Below are positions 54,312 through 62,400 of a DNA stretch of 64,000 nt, one piece after another. The translations under genes and the position numbers were made by a program. Position 1 is the first letter of the stretch. The number at the start of each line of letters is the position of its first letter. Origin of the DNA: Streptosporangium saharense (lineage in GTDB: Bacteria > Actinomycetota > Actinomycetes > Streptosporangiales > Streptosporangiaceae); NCBI RefSeq assembly GCF_014203715.1, contig NZ_JACHJP010000005.1, positions 1 through 64,000 on the forward strand, in the 5' to 3' direction. The notes below the pieces were generated by a model. The model saw only the letters and a list, made by a program, of their open reading frames with translations, had not been told where the DNA came from and made no database searches.

Positions 54312-54840
54312 CGAGCTGACCCGCGCGCTGCGTCCCGTCAGGGAGGCGTGGCCCGGGCTGCGCTGGGCCGACCCGGCGAACTGGCACGTGACGCTGTCGT
54401 TCCTCGGGGAGGTCCCCGACGAGGTCCTGCCCAGGCTGGAGACGCGGCTCGCCCGCGCCGCCGCCCGCTACGCGCCGCTGACACTGGGCCTGGCCGGGGC
54501 CGGTGCCTTCCCCTCGGTCCGCCGTGCCCGCGTCCTGTGGACCGGCCTGTACGGCTCCCGCCTCCCCCTCGCCCGCCTGGCCGAGTCGCTGGCGGCGGGG
54601 GCGCGGCGGGCGGGAGCCGTACAGGTGGATGGAAAGCGGTTCAGCCCCCACCTGACCCTGGCAAGGGCCCGGCAGGAGACCGACGTCACGGCCATGGTCG
54701 AGGCGCTCTCCGGGTTCGCGGGGACCACGTGGGAGGTGCGGGCCGTACATCTGATCCGTAGTCATCTGGGGGCGTCGGTGCGCTATGAGTCGATCGCCGA
54801 GTATGCCCTGGCGGCTCCGGCACCCGGCGGGCGGAGCTAA
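54268..54840 (+). CDS. thpR: RNA 2',3'-cyclic phosphodiesterase (ThpR/LigT)
   Basis: A 190-residue 2H phosphoesterase. The two catalytic HxT motifs are His40 in WHVTLSFLG and His128 in FSPHLTLAR. The family hydrolyses 2',3'-cyclic phosphates at RNA ends. GTG at 54268 follows a perfect AGGAGG inside the MFS gene, so it is co-translated with it (44-base overlap). Confidence 0.92.
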   Translation: MRLFVGVLPSRQACDELTRALRPVREAWPGLRWADPANWHVTLSFLGEVPDEVLPRLETRLARAAARYAPLTLGLAGAGAFPSVRRARVLWTGLYGSRLPLARLAESLAAGARRAGAVQVDGKRFSPHLTLARARQETDVTAMVEALSGFAGTTWEVRAVHLIRSHLGASVRYESIAEYALAAPAPGGRS

Positions 54841-54850
54841 GCTCCAGAAC

Positions 54851-54934
54851 GTGGATCGTCCCCGTCGCTGGCTCCTTCCCACGGTGCTCGCACTCCTCGT
54901 GCTCCTCGTGGTGCTCGGCGCCCTCCTCACCTGA
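54851..54934 (+). CDS. Possible 27-residue membrane micropeptide
   Basis: A GTG-started 27-codon frame ten bases after the thpR stop encodes MDRPRRWLLP followed by a single hydrophobic helix rich in Leu and Val. The positive-inside start and lone helix fit a small membrane protein, but no ribosome binding site is clear and GC-rich DNA easily yields such frames by chance. Confidence 0.3.
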   Translation: MDRPRRWLLPTVLALLVLLVVLGALLT

Positions 54935-54949
54935 CTTTTGCGAGGGTCT

Positions 54950-55339
54950 CTAATGGCTTCCGTAGTTGATGGTGAGGATCGCCACCACCCGGTGCTCGTC
55001 GCTGTCGGGTGATGTCTTGTAGGTGTCCGAGTACTGATAGTCGATGCGACCGGCGCCGCTTATCTCGTAGTGCACGGTCCTGGACCACCCCTCGCCCTGA
55101 GGCCTACCGGCCTTTCCTCGCAGGAAACAGGTCGAAGCGATCGGATCGGGCTCACCCGGAGTCTGACTCACGTGATCCCAGAACTGCTGAGCGGCTTTGA
55201 GGCCCACGTTCGCCACGAGTTGTTCCCAATGACCGAGGAACTTGCGGTGAACCAGAACCCTGTACACGGGTTGCGCGTCAGGACTGCCGCCTGGCCGTCT
55301 GGCGGGTGTGTACGGCCTGTAGGCGCTGCTGCCTGTCAT
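54950..55339 (-). CDS. RelE/ParE-like toxin (type II TA system)
   Basis: A 129-residue basic protein. After a disordered 25-residue start it shows a RelE/ParE-like fold by pattern: VYRVLVHRKFLGHWEQLV, GLKAAQQFWDHVSQTPG, FLRGKAGRPQGEGWSRTVHYEI, RIDYQYSDTY and RVVAILTINYGSH. Its start overlaps the upstream gene by four bases (ATGA), the usual antitoxin-toxin coupling. If a true toxin it should cut mRNA on the ribosome or poison gyrase; which one is not evident. Confidence 0.72.
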   Translation of the reverse strand: MTGSSAYRPYTPARRPGGSPDAQPVYRVLVHRKFLGHWEQLVANVGLKAAQQFWDHVSQTPGEPDPIASTCFLRGKAGRPQGEGWSRTVHYEISGAGRIDYQYSDTYKTSPDSDEHRVVAILTINYGSH

Positions 55340-55833
55340 TCACCCGTCCTGGCCTCTGGACCGTTCATGGCGTCGGGGCTCTCGGCAGGAACGTAGTCGT
55401 CGGAATGGTGTGTGTTCAGAAGGACGGATCGGCGTAGGGGGTCCGAAAGCTGACGCGCCGTTGCTTTCCACGCGCGAACGCACTCGTCCAGGATCGCTGT
55501 GTCCCCGTCGGCCTCGGCCGCGATGATGGTGTCCTGTAGCTCGGTCAGGAACTCTTCCATGTCCTCCCGGTCGAACGGCCGTAGCCATGCCAGCTCGCCG
55601 AGCTCGGAGGTGTTGGGAACGCCTGTCTTTCTCCGGAGAAGAGTGCTGAGCTTGATATAGGCTCCGCCCCATTTGGCGATGGTTTCGAGAGTGGCCAGCG
55701 TGCGCTCTGGCAGCATCACCAGACTTGTGCCGTCCGTGGCCCGTAGACGGGCACGATCGCGTCGTGCCTCGTTGAGGAACTCCACTCGTCTGCTGCCGGT
55801 TAGATCGGTCGCCTGGTAGATGATCTCGCTCAT
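55336..55833 (-). CDS. Putative antitoxin (Phd/YefM-like N-terminus)
   Basis: A 165-residue acidic protein preceding the toxin-like gene. The N-terminus MSEIIYQATDLTGSRRVEFL, then ARRDRARLRATDGTSLVMLPE, is reminiscent of Phd/YefM prevent-host-death domains. The C-terminal half is acidic and helical and could wrap the toxin. ATG 55833 has AGGTGG seven bases before it. Longer than typical Phd (about 80 residues), so there is an extra domain of about 80 residues. Confidence 0.68.
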   Translation of the reverse strand: MSEIIYQATDLTGSRRVEFLNEARRDRARLRATDGTSLVMLPERTLATLETIAKWGGAYIKLSTLLRRKTGVPNTSELGELAWLRPFDREDMEEFLTELQDTIIAAEADGDTAILDECVRAWKATARQLSDPLRRSVLLNTHHSDDYVPAESPDAMNGPEARTGE

Positions 55834-55866
55834 CGTGATCCACCTGCCCTCTGCGTACCTACTTTC

Positions 55867-55900
55867 ATACCCATGATAATACCCATGATCCTACTAGGAT
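55867..55900. promoter_or_regulatory. Direct repeats and palindrome, likely TA operator
   Basis: ATACCCATGAT occurs twice, at 55867 and 55879, a 12-base period. It is followed by the perfect palindrome ATCCTA-C-TAGGAT (55888-55900). The cluster sits 33 bases upstream of the antitoxin start and 46 bases before the divergent TPR gene, so both promoters could be covered by antitoxin. Confidence 0.55.
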
Positions 55901-55945
55901 GGCACGCGGAAGTGATGGCGCGAGGTAAAGCATGGGGAGTTCCGA

Positions 55946-57244
55946 ATGCCCGACCGATGGCCTTTCGACGCTCAGGAGATCTATCTCTCCGACCGGTCGA
56001 AGGAGATGGGTGGATGGCGGACGGTCAGCCTTGTCGTGGCCTTGCGCGAGACACTGAAGGACGGCTGGTTCAGGGGTACGGCGACCACGGAGATGGCCGA
56101 GATCTTCGATGGAGCCGCGCGGGAACTCACCCGACGAGGTCTGGACGCCGTCGCCCTGGTCCGCCATGGGCTGTATGAGGAGGTGGCCGGTGCCCTGATC
56201 GCAAGTATCGCCGCGACACGCCTGGCCCCGGAGATGCTTGAGGGATTCGAAGATTTCGACCACGAGTCCTGGGCGGAGGTTCTGAGGTTGCCGAACCGCA
56301 TCCTGGCCGTCGAGACCAAGAGCCTGGGTGAGGTGGTCGACGCCTTCGGACGCGTGATCGTTCCGCTGTTCCCTCAGGTCATCTCCTGGATCTCAACCGC
56401 TTCGCTGAGGGACATGGTCGAACTGAGGGCGCCAAAAACCATACGGGAGATCTCGGATGATGAGATGAGCCAGTTCTTCGAGCTCCACACCCCCTATCGG
56501 TGGATGATCGACTACTTCTCCATGACGTTCTACCGAGAGTGGAAGACGGAGTCGCTTCACCTGACGCATCGGTGGCTGAAGGGCCTCGAAGGACCGCCGT
56601 GCTCTCCTGAACTGATGGACGACCGACGAATCGACCCTGGGACTCTGGCACTCGAGATCGCGGATCGCGTCTCTTCCAGGGAGGATCGTGAGTCTCGCAA
56701 GGCGCTGCTCCTGAAGACGTTGCCGCCGCACAACAAGGAGGCGGCCGCCCTGGTGATGGGGAGCCTCACGGGGGAGATGACGAGGCACGCCGTGACCCTG
56801 CTGCAGCAGGGGCGGGCGCAGGAGGCGGCGGCGCTGTTCGAGTTCGGCGTTCGGGGGGCTCCCGACAATGCCGAACTGCACAACAACTGGGGATTCTGTC
56901 TCATCCCGGTAGATCCGCACAGGGCACTGAAGCTGCTCATCCGGGCGCAGAATCTGGGATATTTCTGCGATCCCCTCAACATCTACAACCAGATGTGCTG
57001 CCTGGTTTCGCTCGGACGGCATCAGGCCGCGCTTTCCCTGGCGGCGAACAGTTGGGACTCGGTAAGGGCGTGTCCACCGGAGTGCGGAAACATATGGCGC
57101 CTGGACGGCTCCTCCTGGACGCTGGAGCACACGAAGAACCTGTGCCGAGACGTCGCCGGCCTCGCGGCCTCGGTCGCTGCCCGTCATGGTGGGCAGGACC
57201 AGGTGAAGGCCTGGAGCGAGCGGATCGCCGCCCTGGAAGGGTGA
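55946..57244 (+). CDS. TPR-containing protein of unknown function
   Basis: A 432-residue soluble protein. Residues 1-270 have no family I recognise (MPDRWPFDAQEIYLSDRSKE at the start; acidic and helical). Residues 280-360 look like tetratricopeptide repeats (HAVTLLQQGRAQEAAALFEFGVRGAPDNAELHNNWGF). ATG 55946 follows GGGGAG. It is divergent from the toxin-antitoxin pair and shares its regulatory interval. Confidence 0.75.
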   Translation: MPDRWPFDAQEIYLSDRSKEMGGWRTVSLVVALRETLKDGWFRGTATTEMAEIFDGAARELTRRGLDAVALVRHGLYEEVAGALIASIAATRLAPEMLEGFEDFDHESWAEVLRLPNRILAVETKSLGEVVDAFGRVIVPLFPQVISWISTASLRDMVELRAPKTIREISDDEMSQFFELHTPYRWMIDYFSMTFYREWKTESLHLTHRWLKGLEGPPCSPELMDDRRIDPGTLALEIADRVSSREDRESRKALLLKTLPPHNKEAAALVMGSLTGEMTRHAVTLLQQGRAQEAAALFEFGVRGAPDNAELHNNWGFCLIPVDPHRALKLLIRAQNLGYFCDPLNIYNQMCCLVSLGRHQAALSLAANSWDSVRACPPECGNIWRLDGSSWTLEHTKNLCRDVAGLAASVAARHGGQDQVKAWSERIAALEG

Positions 57245-57273
57245 TCAGCCGTGTGTGCCTGACCGCCCGGGAA

Positions 57274-57287
57274 GGGGCCGAAGCCCC
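57274..57287. terminator. Short hairpin between convergent genes
   Basis: A 5-bp stem GGGGC/GCCCC with a CGAA tetraloop in the 59-base gap between the TPR gene and the aldo/keto reductase. Small, but the stable tetraloop and position suit a weak bidirectional terminator. Confidence 0.4.
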
Positions 57288-57303
57288 CTCGCCGGGGTGG
57301 GGT

Positions 57304-58272
57304 CTACCAGGCGTAGTCCTCCGGGGCCGTTTTGTGGCCGGGGAAGATTTCTTCGAGGGAGGCGAGTGCCTTGTCGTCGAGGTTGATCTCCAGGGCCCTG
57401 GTGGTGCCGTCGAGTTGCTCACGGGTGCGCGGGCCGATGATCGGGGCGGTGACGGCCTTCTGGTGGAGCAGCCAGGCGAGGCCGACGTTGGCCGGGTCCT
57501 CGCCGAGCTCCTCGCAGAACGCCTCGTAGCGCTCGATCTTGGAGCGGTGCTTGTCCAGCTCCTCGACGATCCGCTCCGAGGCGGAGCGACCCTTGTCGAT
57601 CTTCTTGAGGATGCCGCCGAGCAGGCCGCCTGCCAGCGGGCTCCACGGGATCAGGCCCAGGCCGTAGTCCTCGCAGGCCGGGATGACCTCAAGCTCGGGG
57701 GCCCGGACGATCAGGTTGTAGTGCGACTGCTCGGAGACCAGGCCGAGCGTGTTGCGGCGGGCGGCGGCCTCCTGGGCCTTGGCGATGTGCCAGCCCGCGA
57801 AGTTGGACGACCCGACGTACAGGATCTTGCCCTGCTGCTTCAGGACGTCCATTGCCTCCCAGAACTCGTCGAAGGGAGTGTTCCTGTCGATGTGGTGGGC
57901 CTGGTAGATGTCGATGTAGTCGGTCTGGAGACGCTTCAGCGACGCCTCGGCCGCGCGGCGGATGTTCAGCGCGGACAGCAGGTTCTCGTTGGGCCAGTCA
58001 CCCATCGAGCCGTAGAGCTTGGTGGCGATGACCGTCTTCTCACGACGGCCACCTCCCTGGGCGAACCACCGGCCGATGATCTGCTCGGTGATGCCCTCGC
58101 CCTGCTTCCAGCCGTAGACGTTGGCTGTGTCGAAGAAGTTGACACCCAGCTCGTGGGCGTGGTCCATGATCGCGAAGGAGTCCTCCTCCGTGGTCAGAGG
58201 ACCGAAGTTCATGGTGCCCAGGCAGAGGCGGCTGACCTTCAGGCCGGTACGGCCAAGCTGCGTGTATTCCAT
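57304..58272 (-). CDS. Aldo/keto reductase
   Basis: A 322-residue NADPH-dependent oxidoreductase. It begins MEYTQLGRTGLKVSRLCLGTMNFG. The catalytic tetrad is in NFFDTANVYGWKQGEG (Asp, Tyr), the lysine in KTVIATKLYG, and histidine in IDIYQAHHIDRNTPFDE. YVGSSNFAGW and the C-terminal IIGPRTREQLDG NADP motifs are present. Resembles general-stress AKR11/YhdN-type members. Substrate unknown. Confidence 0.92.
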   Translation of the reverse strand: MEYTQLGRTGLKVSRLCLGTMNFGPLTTEEDSFAIMDHAHELGVNFFDTANVYGWKQGEGITEQIIGRWFAQGGGRREKTVIATKLYGSMGDWPNENLLSALNIRRAAEASLKRLQTDYIDIYQAHHIDRNTPFDEFWEAMDVLKQQGKILYVGSSNFAGWHIAKAQEAAARRNTLGLVSEQSHYNLIVRAPELEVIPACEDYGLGLIPWSPLAGGLLGGILKKIDKGRSASERIVEELDKHRSKIERYEAFCEELGEDPANVGLAWLLHQKAVTAPIIGPRTREQLDGTTRALEINLDDKALASLEEIFPGHKTAPEDYAW

Positions 58273-58374
58273 ATGTCCACACTAGGCACCTGGAGTGCGC
58301 TCCAGGCGAGACCCCGGCCTCGGGAAGCGCTGTGGTTCCCGCCGATCCGCTGTCGCACAGGGCATGATGGCGGG

Positions 58375-59427
58375 ATGGGGAGCAGACCGGGGTATGTCGT
58401 GATTCGCGTGTTGGCGGCAGCCGTACTGGCCGGAACGACACTGGCGCCGGGGCTCGCGGCGGCGGACACGGGCGAGGAGGGGCAACGGCTGTTCACCTTC
58501 AGGGACAGCCGGATTACCGAGTCGAGTGGGCTGGCCGTGTCGCCGACACACCGGGACGTCTACTACACCCACAACGACAGCTCGGACGGCCCGATCTTCT
58601 TCGCGGTCGGCCCTGACGGGCGCACGAGGGCGAAGTTCACCCTCCAGGGCGCCGTCGCCCGCGACTGGGAGGCGATGGCCGCGACCAAGGACCCGAAGAC
58701 GGGCCGGGGAGTGCTCTGGTTCGCCGACATCGGCGACAACTTCGACGGGGCGTGGCCCGACGTCTCGATCTACCGGGTTCCCGAGCCGACGACGATGCGC
58801 GACGCGGTGATCCCGGCGACGCGCTACCGGTTCAAGTACGAGGACGGCGGCCACAACGCGGAGGGGATCATGGTCAATCCGCGCACCGGCCGCCTCTACG
58901 TGGTGAGCAAGGCGTTCGTCGGGGCGGTCTACGAGGCGCCGAGGCGGCTGCGCACCGACAGGACCAACGTGCTGCGCAAGGTCGGCTCCGCCCCGATCAT
59001 GGCGACCGACGCCGCCTACGCCCCAGACGGGTCGAGCTACGTGATCCGCACCTACTTCTCGGCGACCGTCTACCGCCCGTCCGGGGACCAGCTCGCCCGG
59101 CTGTCGATGCCGCAACTCGAACAGGCCGAGTCGATCACCTACACCCTGGACGGCAAGGCCGTGCTGACCGGCAGCGAGGGCAGGAACAGCCCGGTCTACC
59201 GGGTGTCGCTGCCCGAGCGCGTCCTGCAGGAGACGGCGCCCTCCCCGGCCCCGACGCCGACCGGGAAGGCCGCCGGGAGCAAGGGTGACTCGACCAAGCT
59301 CGTCGCCGACGCGCGGGAGGCCGATGACCGCGAGGCGGGGGTACCGGGCACGGCCGTGGCCCTCTGGCTGGCGGTCGCGGCCGGTGCGACCGGCCTGATC
59401 ACCTTCATCGCGCGCCGCGTCCGATAA
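58375..59427 (+). CDS. Secreted/anchored beta-propeller-like protein
   Basis: A 350-residue protein. The signal peptide (VIRVLAAAVLAGTTLAPGLA, cut after AAA near residue 30) is followed by a mature domain with repeated blade-like segments (SGLAVSPTHRDVYYTHNDSS; AEGIMVNPRTGRLYVVSKAF). A Pro/Thr/Lys linker from about residue 285 leads to a final membrane helix (VALWLAVAAGATGLITFIA) and RRVR, so the domain is tethered outside the membrane. No LPXTG. Enzyme activity cannot be assigned. Confidence 0.8.
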   Translation: MGSRPGYVVIRVLAAAVLAGTTLAPGLAAADTGEEGQRLFTFRDSRITESSGLAVSPTHRDVYYTHNDSSDGPIFFAVGPDGRTRAKFTLQGAVARDWEAMAATKDPKTGRGVLWFADIGDNFDGAWPDVSIYRVPEPTTMRDAVIPATRYRFKYEDGGHNAEGIMVNPRTGRLYVVSKAFVGAVYEAPRRLRTDRTNVLRKVGSAPIMATDAAYAPDGSSYVIRTYFSATVYRPSGDQLARLSMPQLEQAESITYTLDGKAVLTGSEGRNSPVYRVSLPERVLQETAPSPAPTPTGKAAGSKGDSTKLVADAREADDREAGVPGTAVALWLAVAAGATGLITFIARRVR

Positions 59428-59494
59428 ATACCTAAACGAGATTGAGTACGGCACCGCAAGCGGATCGCAACCTGAACTCGGCATTCTTCATGAC

Positions 59495-62400
59495 ATGCAC
59501 GACCAGACAAGGCCCGGCTGTCCCGGGTGCGGCCTGCCCGTCACGGGAACCTCCGAGCGCTGCCCGCGCTGCGCGCTGCCGCTGAAGGGGCCGACGGCGG
59601 CCGAACTGTGGCGGCTCGACGTGGAACTGGCCGGGCTGCGGGCCAGGCAGACGGACCTGCTGGCTCGCCGGAACCACCTGCTCGGCGTGTTGCGGGCGGA
59701 GGGCGCTCGTCCTGCGGCTGTGGGGCCTGCGGGTCCCGCTGTGGGAGCTGGTGGGTCCGGGGTCCCTGGTGTGGGATCCGCCAAGGGGTTTGTGGGACCC
59801 GGGGAGGCGCCTCGGAGGGACTTCTCGCCCAAGGCGGTGCAGAACCTGCTGCTGACGCTCGGCGGGCTGCTGCTGATCGTCGCGGCCGTGGTGTTCACCG
59901 TGGTCAGCTGGGGACACATCGGGATCGGCGGGCGTGCCGCCATCCTGGCCGGGGTCACCGCCCTCACCCTCGTCGCGCCGAAGCTTCTCCTGGGCAGGAG
60001 GCTGGACGCGACCGCAGAGACGATCGCGATGTTCGGCGTGGCGCTGCTCCTGCTGGACGGCTACGCGGCCCGGCAGGCGGGGCTGTTCGGCGCGGACGGC
60101 CCCGAGACGAGCCACTACGCCGCCGCGTTGGTCGGGCTGGTCGCGCTGGCCATGGCGGGATACTCCCGGCTGCTGCCATTGCGGCTGCCGCTTCCGGTGG
60201 CCGTCGTGTTCGCCCAGATCCCGCTGCCGTTGCTGGCGTTCGACACGACCGCGCCGTGGTTCACCGCCTCCCTGACGGCGAACGCCGTGCTCGACGCCGT
60301 CCTCCTGCTGTTGCTCGGAGCCCAGGCCGGGAGGACGACGGCCAAGGTCTGCTTTGGGGTGACGTGGACGCTGGGCGTGCTCTACGGACTCCTGGACTCG
60401 GTGGTCGAGCTCACCGGCGGGGGACCGGTGACCGCCCTGGCCAGGGGCGTGCTGCTCGTCGCCCTCGCCGCGCTCGGGCTCGCCGTCGCCGGACGGGCCG
60501 GGCGGGTCGCGCTCGGGTTCCTCGCCTTCGGTTCGATGTTCGCGCTGGCCATGGGCCTGGCCGCGCCGGTCTGGCGGTGGCTCCCCTCCGACTGGCGGGG
60601 CGTGCCGTACACCGTGGGCGCACTGGTGGCCGTCGCGGTCGCGCTGTATCTGCCGGGCCTGAACGCACGGGTCCGTCGCCCCGGCGCCCTCTCCGCGGGG
60701 GCGGTCGCCGGGCTCACCGCCCTGCCGGTCGTCCCCTGGATCGCCTCCGAGGTGCTCACGCCGTTCATGCTGCTGGAACGGGTGTGGGCGTGGCCCGCCG
60801 ACCTCGACGACGGGCAGGCCTGGCCGTTCGCCTCCGCCGCGCTGGTACCCGCCCTGCTGGCCGCCGCCCTGACGGTGGCGGCCCTGCGGCGGCCTGTGGT
60901 GGGGGACGGGGGTGGTGGCTCGGGTGCGGGGGGCTCGATGGGCGTGCCGGTGGGCGCTTCGGGCGCGGACCGGACGGCTTCGGGCGTGGACGAGGCGCCT
61001 TCCGCGGCTTTGGATGTGGACGAGCCGGTGGATGCCCCGGTGGGCGCTTCGGGCCTGGGCGCTTCGGAGGTTGGCGGGGCGGTGGGTGCCTCGGGGGTTG
61101 GTGGAGCGGCTTCAGCCGGGGATGAGCCGACGGATGTACCGGTGGGCGCCTCGGGGGTTGGCGGGGCGGCTTTGGGGGTGGATGTCTGGCGGTTGGTGGG
61201 GGTTTCCGCCCTGGTGATGGGGGTGGCGGCGGTGCTCGCGGTTCCCGGTGCCTTCGCGCTCGGTCACATGGCCGCCCTCGTCGTTCCGCTGGCCCTGGCC
61301 GTGGCACTCGTGGCCTGGCTGACCCTGACGGGCGAGGCGTGGCGGGCGTGGACCCTCACGGTGGTCGCCGTACCGGTGACGCTGGTGGGAGTCGTCACCG
61401 CGTTCGCCACGCGGGCCGAGACGTACGGCGCGCTGGCCGTGGCGCTGGTGGCGTGGACGGCGGCCACGGTCGCGGGCCGGGTGCCGAAGGTGCGGGCGGC
61501 GGCGCTGGTCATGGCCGTGCTCTCGGCGACCGGCCTGATCTGGGCGGTCGCGGCAGGAACGGGCTGGCAGCCGGTGACCACCGGCCTCGCACTGGCCCTG
61601 GCGGCCGGTTCGGTGCTCGCGGTGGGTCTCTGTGTGACGTACGGCAGGGCCAGCGGGGAGGCCGTCACCCCGGAAGCCGACGTCCGGGATGCCGTCGATC
61701 AGAAGGCGACTGATCGGGAGGCTACCGGTCAGGAGGTTTTCTCCCAGAGGGAGACCCTTCAGGAGGTTTCCTTCCGGAGGGACATCTATCAGGAGGAAGG
61801 CGTCAAGGAGGGCACGGCTCGGAAGGCAACCGGTCAGGAGGCCACTGATCAGGGGGCTTCCTCCCGGAGGGACACCCCTCAGAAGGACACCGCCCGGGAG
61901 GACACCGCCCGGGAGGAAGCCGTCTGGGAGAACTCCGGTCGAGAGAACTCCGTTCGGGAGAACCCCGTTCAGGAGGGCGCCGGTGGAGGGAACGTTCAGG
62001 AGGGTTTCGGTCGGGAGGACGTTCGGGGGGACACCGCTCGGGAGGGCGTTACGCGGGAGGAGACCGCTCAGGAAGGCGGGAACGGTGGGTGGCCCGGGAG
62101 GCGGCGGGATCCTCGGTGGGGGGCCGGGCTGGGGCTGGGGGCGTTGCTCGGTATGTGCGCGGTGCCGCCGATCGCCAGTCCCCTCGCCGGGATCGTCGGC
62201 TTCTACCGGCCGCTGTTCTTCCCGTGGACGGGGCAGCGGGTTCTGCCGGTTCACCTGCCGATTCTCGTCGTGGTCGCGGCCCTGTTGGCGGTGACGGCGG
62301 TTACGGTCTCCTGGCAGGTGGCGGGGCGTGGGGCCGGGCTCAGGGCTGCCCTGGTGGCCTCGCCGGTGCTCCTGGCGACGTTGCCGCTCTCGGTCGGCCT

